From assembly GCF_905163445.1 (NCBI RefSeq), contig NC_053195.1, positions 2,780,501-2,844,500 on the forward strand: 64,000 nt of DNA, written 5' to 3'. This document shows, piece after piece, positions 42,514 to 53,702 of the stretch; within the stretch, counting starts at the first letter, position 1; the number at the start of each line of letters is the position of its first letter. Under the pieces are notes generated by a model. It was given only the letters and a program-made list of their open reading frames with translations, searched no databases and was not told where the DNA came from. Source of the stretch: Pararge aegeria. Its lineage: Eukaryota; Arthropoda; Insecta; Lepidoptera; Nymphalidae. A program made the translations under genes and the position numbers.

Positions 42514-43236
42514 ATTTAGTTAATCACAGACACATAAAACTATAGAAAAAATACAAATGCAAAAATTCTTTATGCATGTAGGGCCTTCAATGGCACTTAT
42601 GAAGCTTATATGTTAATGAATCCATGTAAACAAATACCTACGTATTTATACCTAGGTAATTTTATAAATAAATAAAGGTACGGAACAGCAATACGTGACG
42701 CGCTCTTGGCCGGTTTTTAACGATCACCTTCGTTCACTGCACTGGGCCAATTAATAATAATACCGCGCGGGCAAAAACAACGTTAACTTACGTGCGATTT
42801 TCGCTCCAAAATCAGCCCAAATTCCGGCGCGGGCGCACGGTCAATGACCCTTGAAACTGGTTCAAATTAAAGCCCTCAGGGCTTTTTCGCACGGGGGAGA
42901 GATCTCTCTAGTGCAGCGGTGTGCGGTGTGGCCTTTTAAGTGGTAAGACTGGAATCGATTACAGATCGGTACAAATTAACAATACATCCTCGCAGCGTCG
43001 TCTGTACAAATAAATACATATTATTTATTTACACTTTTTATTTGTACGTTGTAAGAAAATAAAAGAAAGTACACTCTTCAAGTTGTAGGATACAAAAGGC
43101 GGCGTTCTCGATATAAGAGTATACTGTGATGGGAAACAGGTACTGCTTACATTAGCGGGGAGTGGGTATTTATTATAATAACAACCCATGACTTGAAAAA
43201 TTACAGATATGCATTCAAACTTTCAGTCCTTAGGTC

Positions 43237-44638
43237 TAGTGTTGCCCAAATGCAAGAACAAGACGAGACTTAGCCAGTCTTGGTCTTGGTCTTGCGCCAA
43301 TACACCTGGTCTTGGTCTTGGTCTTGCGCTCCCAGTCTTGGTCTTGGTCTTGGTCTTGCAGCAAGAGTCTTGCAAGTCTTGCAATTACCTATTAGTCTAT
43401 TACTATTTATTAAAGTTTACTTTAAATCTTAGAAAAACGTATTAGAATTGGAACATTGTGAGCTTGAATTAACATAGCCATAGTAAAGATCAAGCAGATT
43501 AATAAATAACTGAAGATTTGATAAGAAATTCGAAAAATCAACTGACCTATATGTCGTTTTCCATGGAAGTAACTGTTTCTTAATAAACATTTATGATTTA
43601 TAAGCTTACATTTGCTAAAACATGTAAAAAAACAAATTAATTACAATAACTTGACTGTATTTTAAAGAACAATACTTATCTGTCTAGAAAGAGATTGAAC
43701 CCTCAACTTATAAGAAATCTTAATAAAAGAGTTTTACGATTTATCATTTATTTGAATAAAAAATAAAATACAACACAAATCAACAGCTTTATCATTAGGT
43801 TATGATACTTTATATCAATTCTTTTGACCAAGAATTAATACAAAGTAACCATCTGGCTGACTCATCACTTAACCTATTTCTATGTTTTCTAATTACTAAT
43901 GATGCTTTAGAAAATAACCTCTCAGCAGGTACTGAAGTTGCAGGTATTGAGAGAAAATCACGGGCCATTTTCGATAAAATCGGATACTCTGTCTCATGCG
44001 TCCTCCACCAATCTAAAATCACCAATCTGAAACTTATTTATTCTTTGGAACACCTGTAGGTACTCTTAAAATTCGAAATTATTTTGCATGAATAGTGTCA
44101 AATGTTATGATTTCGGCGCGGCGGCAACGATTGTTTTAGATTTCAAAAGAAGCCGCCGGCGCGTGTATCATAACCATGTACTTCCGAAAAGCGGCAAATT
44201 TCTTTGAGAAGTAAGTACAAAACCTTTGATGCCGCATTATTAAAGTGCCGATGGTTAAAACATAACTATGCATGCACTCAGTTTGATTTTAATAGATATT
44301 TTTTTATTCGCTATGTTTATGGTATTAGTCGTAATGCGCATAGGTCCAGTTTTTCATATTCTTTGATATAGTTTTTTGCGTCTCATAGAATTCCTAAGCG
44401 TACCTACCTACCTATACACCGAACTGTTACACCTAACTACTCCGTGAAATAGCGCTAAGTCCTAGCTGCAAGACGCAAGAGTCTTGCAGGCTATGTCTTG
44501 TTCTTGCTCAAGTCTTGCACGGTCAGTCTTGGTCTTGGTCTTGCTAAAAATACGCGGTCTTGTTCTTGGTCTTGGTCTTGCAAAAACGCAAGAACAAGAC
44601 CAAGACTGCAAGACCAAGACTGAATTTGGGCAACACTA
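43237..44638 (-). mobile_element. hAT element, 1402 bp, complete ends, defective
   Basis: Reverse-oriented sister of 33910-35319. Ends TAGTGTTGCCCAAAT and ATTTGGGCAACACTA are intact, and the perfect 8-bp target duplication CTTAGGTC flanks it (43229-43236 and 44639-44646). The subterminal GTCTTG arrays, the hATC remnant and the silent 3' region all match the other copy with few differences. The two target duplications differ, proving independent insertions. Confidence 0.92.
43810..44025 (-). pseudogene. hAT transposase C-terminal (hATC) remnant
   Basis: About 71 codons on the minus strand encode the same hATC domain as 34523-34741, including PATSVPAERLFSKASLV and ending SWSKELI. Relative to the other copy one codon is missing just before the ATSVP motif, which keeps the frame. 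No upstream transposase is present. Confidence 0.87.
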
Positions 44639-44767
44639 CTTAGGTCCAGTTTAACTCTCTTCGGAATAGAATTCTATAAAATCCTTTCTCATGTATTTCT
44701 TTCTTATCACCTGTGCACGCTGCTCCAAGAATATACACGCATAATTTAAAAATTAGTAGGATATCAG

Positions 44768-45298
44768 CAGTGGCGTGCATAGAGGGTATGAATAGGGTAT
44801 GTCCTATTATAGTAAAGTCCTATTATATAAAGGACTACGTAATCGATAAAAAAGCTTGGGTGTAAATTATTGCTCTAACCATAATTAAACTCTTCTAATA
44901 ATTGTGAGCTACATTGTGAGATGGTGATAACAAAAAAAAAAACACCCAGCTAAGTTTGTTGTGGGCTTCTTCTTAGACCAGAACGCGTTTGGAACCCTCG
45001 TAGCTTTAGTTTTAAGTGTACGAATGTGGTTATCGCCATCATCTCACTACCGTGTAATTCTTATGTACGCATCAAAAGTGCCACCTATGGGCCCTACTTG
45101 AATAAAGATATTTTTGACTTTGACTTATGCAGATGATACAAAATTAAGGAAATCTCCAGCACCAGTTATAAATACTCAAGGGTAGGCAATTTATAACTCT
45201 TACAATGCCCATCCATAAGTTTTTTATTCCCCTTACTAGAGATTTCTTCATTTTATATCATCTACATACCCTGTGCATATCCTCTAAGCACGCGACTG
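44768..45298. mobile_element. MITE-B split by a LINE insertion
   Basis: Left end CAGTGGCGTGCATAGAGGGT, right end TATCCTCTAAGCACGCGACTG. The element is interrupted between 44802 and 45125 by a LINE 3' end; TATG stands on both sides of that insertion. The outer flanks GATATCAG and GGTATCAA match at 6 of 8. Confidence 0.8.
44802..45125 (+). mobile_element. 5'-truncated LINE nested in MITE-B
   Basis: It begins in the last codons of the LINE (GACTACGTAATCGATAAAAA, matching YVIDEKAWV of the copy at 46843), then the 3' untranslated region with CCCTCGTAGCTTTAGTTTTA and a TTTGAC tail. The flanking TATG (44798-44801 and 45126-45129) is a short target duplication. Confidence 0.82.
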
Positions 45299-45349
45299 GG
45301 TATCAAGTAAGTCAGGACAACGCCTTTTATATAATGCAGCCAATTAATC

Positions 45350-45485
45350 GGCGCACCAGTACCAGGAGGCAAAGTGGTTATGTCGGACTCGTACCGGCTT
45401 AAACCCCACGGACTCCAGGCCCGAGGCCGCTCAGGGCTAGGGGAACGTTTTCGCACACAACCGGGATAAAGCTAAAATACCCTAA
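45350..45485. repeat. Dispersed fragment, unknown class
   Basis: TATGTCGGACTCGTACCGGC and AAACCCCACGG recur at 51205-51235. The following GGGAACG..TGCACACA pattern is also shared. Probably part of a LINE. Confidence 0.5.
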
Positions 45486-46236
45486 CCTAACTTAATCTAA
45501 AATGTTGTTGATACAACGAATTTCAAAGAAAGAATTTTAGAGAAAAGATTGCAGCAATTTGGTTATTGATAAGAAATTTATGGTATTGGTGTTGTATTTT
45601 TTCACTGAATGAATACTAGCCCTACTGCCCGCTTCTTCCGCGTTTGCTTTTGTTTTTAAAGCATATTTTTAATTTGTGTATTCTTGTATGAAAATCAGGT
45701 TAAAAATAACTATTTCAATTAAGTTTTTTTTAGTTAGGTGTGTGTTCTCTGTTTATTTTAACTCGCGATAACTTCTTTAATTGTCCGATTGGAATAAATT
45801 AAAAAGTATTTTACTGCTTTATAAATACTTTTAATAATACTATTTATTTGAATAAGAATTGCTACTGCGATGCTAACGTAACACTTTTGTTTTTACTGGC
45901 CATATAATAAATTTTTTGAAACACAAAAGCTGCTGTTGCGAGTTAACTATGATAGTTATATATATTCTCTTCGGAACTTTTTGGAAGGTAATAATGAGTT
46001 TTCTAATTATGTAGTACATTATTTGTATGTATCATCAATAGTTACCTCAGCGCACGCCTAATAATGAACTTTATGGGAAAACTTTTGCTACTTTGGGTTA
46101 TACTATTGCAATTTTCTTAAGGATCTCCGTTTTTTTTGAAAATAAATTATAGCCTATGCAACTTCGTGATAGTTTAGCATTCTTGTTGAGAAGAAATAAT
46201 TAAAATCGGTCCAGTATTTACAGAACCTTTAAGATA

Positions 46237-46375
46237 TATAGATAGATAAAGTCTTTATTGCACAAATTAAAAGAGACAAAACAAGAAACAACAAAACCAA
46301 AAAATATATATAAAATGCGCAAAGGCGGTCTTATCGCTTTAAGCGATTTCCTCCAGACAACACTTTATGGTAGAA
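46237..46375 (-). mobile_element. LINE 3' tail (CR1-like)
   Basis: Read on the minus strand it ends in GCAATAAAGACTTTATC. It contains AAAGGCGGTCTTATCGCTTT and AGCGATTTCCTCCAGACAAC, shared with the copy at 1977. Confidence 0.55.
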
Positions 46376-46726
46376 TGAGGTAAGGTATCAAATTAGTATA
46401 GAAGTATAGATGTGTATATTTAAATTTGGTAAGTTCTATTTCAAAACGAGATGAAACCAAAGCTCTTATCTCTCGTGCGAACGAGTCTTATAAAAAGCTA
46501 CCTTTCAGATTTTCGCCGGGCATTAGCAACTTTGTATGCAAACTGTAATTATGTGCCGAAGTTATGTAACATTCTTATAATATTGGTTCCTTTTTTGGAT
46601 ATAGCGTGTGTATATTATTTTTGCAATCTTTGTAACAACTTTTGCGATCGTTCGGTCTCACGAGCAAGGGACGTTTTTTTTTATGAAAACTAAAGCTTTT
46701 TCTCAAATTATTATTATTATAATACT

Positions 46727-47435
46727 AACTGATACCCGCGACTTCGTTCGAGTGGATTCAAGTTTTTTATTCCCGCGGGAACTCTCTTATTTCGCGGGAT
46801 AAAAAGTAGCCATGTGCTATTCCGGACTACAATCTATCAATCCTTATCTATTATCCTTTTCCAAATCAATAAACTACCCATTGACATCTTGGAGATGTGT
46901 CTTAAAAAGTTCAAAGTTTGTATTAAACGTAAGCTTATAGAAAAGTCCTATCATAGTATAAAGGGCTACGTAATCGATGAAAAAGCTTGGGTGTGAATGA
47001 TTTCACTAACCAGGTTGCTCTTCTAATAACTTTAAATGATAATGTGAGATGGTGAAAACAAAAAAATACTTTTTAGACCAGGACGCGTTTGGAACCCTCG
47101 TAGCTTTAGTTTTAAGTTTACGAATATTGTTATCGCCATCATCTCACTACCGTGTAATTCTCATGTAATGTACGCATCAAAAGTGCCACCTATGGGCCTT
47201 CTTGAATAAAGATGTTTTTGACTTTGACTTTGAAAAGCGTAGGTGACATGCATACCAAATTTCAAAGCTCTCTCCCCGCGGCTTAGCTCGTAAAAAAAAT
47301 TCAATTTTCCTTTGAAGATTTAATTTGAAGTTAACCTATGTTCGTTTCTATGTTAAAGGCTACATGCATCCCAAATTTCATCCAAATCCGTTCAGCCGTT
47401 TTTGCGTGATTGACACTTTCACAGTAGGATAGATA
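46727..47435 (-). mobile_element. Helitron-like element split by a LINE
   Basis: The left side, GATACCCGCGACTTCGTTCG to GATAAAAAGTAGCC, and the right side, ATTTCATCCAAATCCGTTCA to TTTTGCGTGATTGACACTTT, are the two halves of a common lepidopteran Lep1-like element in reverse orientation. A LINE 3' end occupies about 46843-47233. Confidence 0.55.
46843..47233 (+). pseudogene. 5'-truncated LINE with last ~40 codons
   Basis: An open frame encodes KFKVCIKRKLIEKSYHSIKG and ends YVIDEKAWV at a stop near 46996, the extreme C-terminus of a Jockey/CR1-type polyprotein. It is followed by a 3' untranslated region with CCCTCGTAGCTTTAGTTTTA and a TTTGAC tail. The longest of the three copies of this family here. 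Confidence 0.75.
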
Positions 47436-47553
47436 AAATAATAATTATTTCTGTGGCGTCACCTCGGCTTGGGGTTCCAGCTGAAAATCAGCGCTGCATT
47501 GTTAACAAGCAAAAGCATTAGGATCTGCTAGTTTTGCATTAATAATAATATTA

Positions 47554-47807
47554 ATAAATATACTACGACAATACACACATCGCCATCTAGTCCCAAAGTA
47601 AGCGTAGCTTGTGTTATGGGTACTAAGATAACTGAAGAATATTTTTTATGAATAATATACATGAATACTTATAATATATAGATAAACACCCAGACACTGA
47701 AATCATACATGTTCATTACACAAATATTGTCCAGTTGTGGGAATCGAACCCACGGCCTTAGACTCAGAAAGCAGGGTCGCTGCCCACTTCGCCAATCGGC
47801 CGTCAAA
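47554..47807 (-). mobile_element. SINE-A copy, near full length
   Basis: Tail AATATACTACGACAATACAC at left, reversed B box GGGAATCGAACCCACGG, head CTTCGCCAATCGGCCGTC at right. Close to consensus. Confidence 0.88.
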
Positions 47808-47948
47808 ATTGTGTTGTTCGCTAGAAATGGTTGGATGAATTCACAACAATTAAAAAAAAAAAATACAAATTCATCATTTCATTCATTCATCACTGAGCTT
47901 AGACTCATCAGGCTGTTACAATGCGGGTTGATGGTCTTTTATCCCAAA

Positions 47949-48072
47949 TGAGTTTGATGACCTCCCTGGCGCAACACTGAGCGCTATGAATTTAAGTAGG
48001 AGGTCCCGGATTCGATTAACGACAGGGGCAATTTGGGAATTCGTAATTTCTGAATTTTCTCTGGTCTGACCA
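47949..48072 (+). mobile_element. SINE-C head half
   Basis: Head TGATGACCTCCCTGGCGCAA with B-box-like CGGATTCGATTAACG, then GGCAATTTGGGAATTCGTAA. Homology stops after TTCTCTGGTCTGACC. Confidence 0.75.
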
Positions 48073-48660
48073 TATTGCTTCATAAAAATTGCAATGTTTA
48101 GTAATGACTTATACCTGAATTAAGTATTCTTATACACTTTTTTTATAGTTGTAAGCACTAAAATCGACCTATTCGTTCCGAAAATAGCATACAACATACG
48201 AATGTAGTACAAATATACAAACACTTGCTTCAAAATATTAATATATATGGATTAGGTGTACAATAGGATGTAGTTTCATTTCATTTTATATCATAAAAGT
48301 AATTCGAAACTCGCACCAAACTAGCCGGGGTGATAAGATGACACGCAAGGTGTTGGCGTTGAGATGACAAATGTCCAAAATCTATTGTTAACCGCAACCA
48401 TGACGGCTTTTCTGAGCCATTGATACCGCCAGTTCCCAGAATCCGATACGACCCGCGGTTTCAGTAATATTATCATTCTCCGGGTATCTACTAACATGAA
48501 TGGGTCAGGTGGATTTTAAAAAGCAATTTTTGAGTTTTTTCTTGAGTGCATTAAAAAGCCGTTTAATGTGCCATCTATAAATTATCGAATCTTAATATAA
48601 ATAAATATACTGCAGCATTGTATTTGCAAAAGCGTCACCAAACTGCGCGAAATCTTCACG

Positions 48661-48962
48661 ATGAAGCTGTGATAGCCCAGTGGGTAGGAGCTCGACTTCA
48701 CTTTTAGGGGGCCGAGTTCGAATCACAGGACGCACCTTAACTAACTTTTAATTTCTAAGCTATGTGCGTTTTAAGTTATTAAAAACTTGCTTCAACGGTG
48801 ACGGAAAACATCGCGAGGAAACCTGCATGCCCGACAGTTCTTCATAATGTTCTCAAAGGACACAGGGTGTGTGGAGTCCACCAATCCACAGTGGGCCACC
48901 ATGGTGGACTACGGCTTTAACCCCTTCTCACCGTGGAAGGAGTTGATATAGATTGATATGAT
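48661..48962 (+). mobile_element. SINE-B copy, near full length
   Basis: Head TGAAGCTGTGATAGCCCAGT, B box CGAGTTCGAATCAC, core GGAAAACATCGCGAGGAAAC, tail GGACTACGGCTTTAACCCCT and a GATATGATGACGATGA end. It abuts the tail of the SINE-A at 48972. Confidence 0.83.
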
Positions 48963-48971
48963 GACGATGAA

Positions 48972-49208
48972 ATGTACTACGATAACACACATATCGCCAT
49001 CCAGCACAAAAGTAAGCGTAGCTTGTATTATGGGTACTAAGATGATTGATGTTTTTTTACAAATAGTATACATAAATACTAATATACAGATAAACACCCA
49101 GACACTAAAAAATATTCATGCTCATCACACAAGCACTATCCAGCTGTGGTAATCGAACCAAAAGCCTTTGAAAAACAGGGTCGCTGCCCACTGCGCCGAA
49201 CAGCCATC
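48972..49208 (-). mobile_element. SINE-A copy
   Basis: Tail TGTACTACGATAACACACAT at left, head CTGCGCCGAACAGCCATC at right. B box is altered (GGTAATCGAACCAAAAG). Its head faces the head of the SINE-A at 49357. Confidence 0.83.
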
Positions 49209-49356
49209 AAAGTAATTCATTCTCATTTTAGGGCCCCGATTTTTGACGCTACCCGGGCATTCTGTTAGACTCTGGCACTTAGGTTGAGATAAAAAAGATC
49301 ACAACCATAGCACAAGAATTAATTTATATATTATTTTATAACTACTTATTCTATTT

Positions 49357-49612
49357 GACGGCCGACTGGCGCAATGGGCAGCGACCCTGTTTTCTGAGTC
49401 CAAAGCCGTGGGTTCGATTCCCACAACTGGAAAATGATTGTGTGATGAACATGAATGTTTTTCAGTGTTTATCAGTATATTATAAGTATTTACGTGTATT
49501 ATATTCATAAAAAGATATCCATCAGCTATCTTAGTACCCATAAGACAAGCTATGCTTACTTTGGGGCTGGATGACGATGTGTGTATTGTCGTTTTATATT
49601 TATTTTATTTAT
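49357..49612 (+). mobile_element. SINE-A copy, near full length
   Basis: Starts GACGGCCGACTGGCGCAATG, B box GGTTCGATTCCC intact, tail GTATTGTCGTTTTATATTTA. Head-to-head with 48972-49208 across about 150 bases, so two pol III promoters would diverge. Confidence 0.87.
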
Positions 49613-49797
49613 TTAATTTATTCTATAACACTCCTATAAAACATTTTACAGGAAAAGGGTCGTGTGTTTCTCGAAACGACGTGAAGCTATGTTATGGCCA
49701 TTTGACTCATTTAATATATTCGACATTGAGTATCGCTCGAACTAGCACGTGTTAAGATAGTAGTCCTATGTAAAACTTGTCATCTACTACTGGGCTG

Positions 49798-49936
49798 CAG
49801 CTGGCGTGCAGTTCATACATGCGCAAAAACATTGCCTACCCCTATTTTTTTATATTTAACTTTTATAGTATTTTTCCATTTTATGCCATCTTCCTGCTTT
49901 GTGCATACCCTGTTCAAAAGCTATATGCGACTACTG
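49798..49936. mobile_element. MITE-A copy, right end decayed
   Basis: Left end CAGCTGGCGTGCAGTTC, motif CATTGCCTACCCCTA, right end CTATATGCGACTACTGG. Partly degraded inverted ends. Confidence 0.68.
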
Positions 49937-50424
49937 GGCCGAATTCCGCACTTAAAATGTCAAACTTAAAATATTGTATATAGGTCCTTAAATATATCTA
50001 AGTATTAACTTATTCGTACTTATGTTATGTGGTCTCTGCATACCATCCGAGTGACCTCTAATCACATTCCGACCTTAATTCAAACGAGTTTGTGCCAACC
50101 GAATTCAAGGGGGGTCAACGAGGTTCATCATTTTTGACATCAATGGCGAACATAGTCTAAATAAAGCCTCGATTTTAATGCGGCTTTTTCTCAGAAAGCT
50201 CGTCAAAATGACGTTATTACGCGAGATCGCATCGGACCCCGCAGCGTCTCATTTGATCTGGAGCGAATATTTTGTTTTTTCTTGTACACAGTCGTCCACT
50301 TATCGAGCGGGTAGGTCCTCGGGTAGTTTCTGTTTTGGTCGAATGCATATTTATTATGGAAGTGGCAACGGATGCGAAATATTTCAGTATTTTAGTACCT
50401 ACTCTTTCTTTTTTTGAAGAATAA

Positions 50425-50660
50425 ATAAATATAGTACACATCGCCATCTAGCCCCAAAGTAAGCGTAGCTTATGTTATGGGTACTAAGATGACTGCTGAA
50501 TATTTATATGAATAATATACATAAATAATTAGAATATACATATAAAAACCAAGACACTGAAAAACATTCATGCTCATCACACAATCATTTTCCAGTTGTG
50601 GAAATCGAACCCACGGTCTCAGAAAGCAGGGTCGCTGCGAACTGCGCCAATCGGCCGTCA
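50425..50660 (-). mobile_element. SINE-A copy, near full length
   Basis: Tail AATATAGTACACATCGCC at left, head CTGCGCCAATCGGCCGTC at right; a dozen bases near the head (after CCCACGG) are deleted. Confidence 0.86.
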
Positions 50661-50728
50661 AATATAGATGGATGGATAGATTAAGCAGTCAATCAGTCGC
50701 CTGTAACATTTCACTTTTTTTTATGCCA

Positions 50729-50988
50729 CTTCAAGTTAGCCCTTAACTGCAATCATACCTGGTGGTAAGTTATGATGACCAAGATGGTAGCGGGCTAACC
50801 TGTTAGGGGGTATGGTAGTTATACCCCTAATTAGTTTCCACGCGGAATCGCACCGGAACACTAAATATCTTAGCACGGTGGGGTGATAACTAGCCACGGC
50901 CAAAGCCTCCCACCAGATCTAGAGAAAATTCACTGTCGGGAATCGAACCCTTACTTAAATTCATAGCGTTGTGCCAGGGATGTCGTCA
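50729..50988 (-). mobile_element. SINE-C copy, near full length
   Basis: Tail TCAAGTTAGCCCTTAACTGC, the full core including ATGGTAGTTATACCCCTAAT and ACTAGCCACGGCCAAAGCCT, and a shortened head with reversed B box GGGAATCGAACCC ending at GCCAGGGATGTCGTC. Confidence 0.83.
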
Positions 50989-51084
50989 CTGATTGTCTAA
51001 AGACTCAACTGGAGGGTTTGCCTATAATCACCACGCTGGGCAGATGGGTAAGTAAACGCAGTAGATGGTATTAGTACATAAAGG

Positions 51085-51175
51085 GCGCTACTGCCCATTC
51101 TCCGTCTATTCCCTTAGTCAAATTTAACGTCACCCGCGGAAGAGAAGGGGTGGTGATAACTGTAAACATACTTTT
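51085..51175 (-). mobile_element. LINE-like dispersed fragment
   Basis: CCCATTCTCCGTCTATTCCC then CACCCGCGGAAGAGAAGGGG is a diverged reverse match to the core at 53703-53975. Confidence 0.45.
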
Positions 51176-51194
51176 GTTTTTTCTCGTGCGAAAA

Positions 51195-51345
51195 TCCGGT
51201 GATTATGTCGGACTCGTACCGACTAAAACCCCACGGTGTTCCTACCAGTAGCCTGGTGGCTGAGCTACGGGAACGCTTATGCACACATCCGCGACACAGC
51301 TAGCGGCGCCCGTCATTGCAGGCCTCTGGGACATACTAAAATGTC
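51195..51345. repeat. Dispersed fragment, unknown class
   Basis: TATGTCGGACTCGTACCGAC and AAAACCCCACGG match 45370-45410. Later GGGAACGCTTATGCACACAT also parallels that copy. Confidence 0.5.
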
Positions 51346-52084
51346 CCTACAAACTGTATTCTAACCTAAAACAAGGGAGTCAACAATATTGAAATAGCAG
51401 TGTTTTAAGCGATATAGTGTCCTGATTGTAGATAGTTTTAAAATATCTTTAAATGAGTGAACATAATAACAAGTCACATCCAGAAACTCTACGCGCATGT
51501 CGTGGAATGCACTCTGATTTTTGTGCGCGCATAATTGCATCGCATGCCCGAACCGAAATTTTCGCGTACCGGTACGATATTCTCAAATAAGTAGGTACGA
51601 CTCCCTCATCAGATTTTATCGGATATTTCGCGGTACGCACTTGTTTAATGCCAACCGTATATTATTTTAAATACGCTCCGCCAACCGCTTTATTGATGTA
51701 TTAATGTACAGTTAACGCACTCGTTCTTTTGATATTCGATAAATTTTTAACTTTAAAGGAGTTTGTGCAATAAAATGGCGCTAAAGTCGAGTTATTGCAG
51801 GTGGCATGTTATAAGCCATTGATATTTTTTTATGCATTCAATTTAACAAGATTTTATTGAGCGCACTGTATGAATGACGTCGCGTCTAAATTTCTTGATT
51901 CAACAGCCTATTTACGGATAAAAAACTTAAAACCCGTTTATATTTTTATCTTTTTTTGTACATCACATGGTTATATGTAATATAACCATATCTAAGTAAT
52001 GTGTTCGTTAACTTAAAACTAAATCTATTATTATTATTTAACTCTCTATTTTTATACCACATCACTAACATTATATACAAAAAT
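51346..52084. other. Interval with no supported feature
   Basis: Nothing supportable seen on either strand. Confidence 0.45.
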
Positions 52085-52165
52085 AAAATACAAAAATAGA
52101 ATGATAAATAAAGAACTAGTATACAAGGACGGCCTCGTCGCTTAATCTCTGCTAGGCAACCTTCG
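52085..52165 (-). mobile_element. LINE 3' tail (CR1-like) fragment
   Basis: TATACAAGGACGGCCTCGTC followed by CTCTGCTAGGCAACCTTC matches the conserved part of the tails at 1977 and 46237, with substitutions. Confidence 0.45.
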
Positions 52166-52409
52166 AATTAGGAAAAAAGAATAGGAAAATAGACTACTGG
52201 TTGTACAAAGATTTTAAACTACATACATACGAATAACATACTAATACATAAACTAGTTTACATTTAAAATAACAATACGAATATGAGAGTTTCAAATGGA
52301 ACGATGCACCCTGCACCCTTAAAATTTCACTTATAAAATAAGTCGAATCTTTTTTTTTATATTTATAATTGTTTAAAGTTGTAAACAATCTCTAAACCGA
52401 GCCACACAT

Positions 52410-52620
52410 TCTGTGCCTGGAAGGTGCACGGCCTGTAAATTGCCGCTCTGTGACGTAATCATCAACGTTAGGCGTAAAAGTAAACCTCATGTGCCTGTAA
52501 TTAAACCGGCAGCTATGCCGTTCAAATCCGCAAACAGCGATGCTGCTTAGCCGCAGGAATAAGCATGGCGGCAGTTCTTTCCTGGACGAGCTCTACTACT
52601 CTTGTATTTTTGCAGTGACT
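52410..52620. repeat. Dispersed fragment, probable LINE 3' part
   Basis: GATGCTGCTTAGCCGCAGGA and ATAAGCATGGCGGCAGTTCT recur at 41845 and 63700. The upstream part also parallels 41790-41840 (ATTAAAC / ATTAACC followed by the same order). Confidence 0.5.
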
Positions 52621-52726
52621 CTACCACCAATTTTGAAAGTTAGATTCTACGGTGAATAAGCCGGCAAGATTTTCAGCAGTTGCTCTTTTTAACAAAAATA
52701 ATTGACAATATTTTATCTATTCGACA
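52613..52726 (-). mobile_element. LINE 3' fragment
   Basis: Reversed match to the 3' region of the LINE at 7083-7851: GTGACTCTACCACCAATTTT, GATTCTACGGTGAATAAGCC and CAGTTGCTCTTTT. The TTTGAA tail is missing. Confidence 0.65.
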
Positions 52727-52772
52727 CTAACCGTAACAATGAGTGCCAATTATTGACAGTCTGCATATATTC

Positions 52773-53170
52773 TACAACGTGTAACGGAATTACGAAATAC
52801 TATTGAAAGGTGCATATTTCATAAGGAATCACCCTGTAAGAATATTAAAACAAAAGAAGCATATTACTTTTCCATACAAACTAATTCAAAACATTCCAAG
52901 TGTTTACTTATGACAACCCTATTGTAGATAAAATACCGACACGTGCATAGTACCTACGCTACGCGACGCGTACCTATAAATTTACAGGAGTAACTAGATT
53001 ATACTTTTGCATGTGATGGGTCTGTATCTGATTTCTTCCAGCAAAAACTATTGCAATGGTTTACACAAAAACTATTAGCGTTTCGATTTCACAGGTAAGT
53101 CTCAGAGACAGTAAATAATGTACCTCCAATGCCTCTGAAGTATGATTTCGATTTTCATTTACACGCTGTA
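52773..53170. mobile_element. Putative DNA transposon with 12-bp inverted ends
   Basis: Ends TACAACGTGTAA and TTACACGCTGTA are inverted copies with one mismatch. The 398-bp body is shared with 37097-37480. It contains a segment bounded by splice-like sites: TTTCTTCCAG before 53043 and CACAG then GTAAGT at about 53090-53100. No transposase is encoded and the class is unknown. Confidence 0.6.
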
Positions 53171-53702
53171 TAACACAACATTTATTTTTAGTGTGAGTCG
53201 GAGTGTTAAGCTACTAAGGAAATTAGTTTAATCATAACCAAATAGCCTTACGAACTGCAAAAAGGCACCACTTAGTTACTTTTGATAAAATAAAACTACT
53301 AAGAGAATGAGCTCTTACATGATTACAGCTTGCGTAACACAATCAAACATTCATTTATTATGACACTCATTTTTAATCATCCAATACAAAACAAAAAGGT
53401 CAGCCAAAGCTGTTTTGGTCAAAATTATTATGGAAAATCGATACGTAATTGAGGACTGCCAAAATTAACTTGAGCTTCTTTTAGCTGAAGAGCTAGTGGC
53501 AAATTACTCAAAGGGGCGCGTAATAAGTTGATACTAGTGAGTTCATCATTATCCTTGGCAAGTCAAATCACGGCTGGGCTCAGGCCTTCTCTTTCAAATA
53601 TAACGTGGTTTCGCGAGCATCAACCCACCACGCTAATAAAGTGCGGCTTAGTGGGCTTCAACAATTATCAAAACAACCGAGGTCGATAACTTAAAGTGCT
53701 CT

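Noticed and set aside
45480..45500. Telomeric TTAGG-like repeats in CCCTAACCTAACTTAA
   Set aside because: Only two or three imperfect units are present; insect telomere arrays are long and regular.
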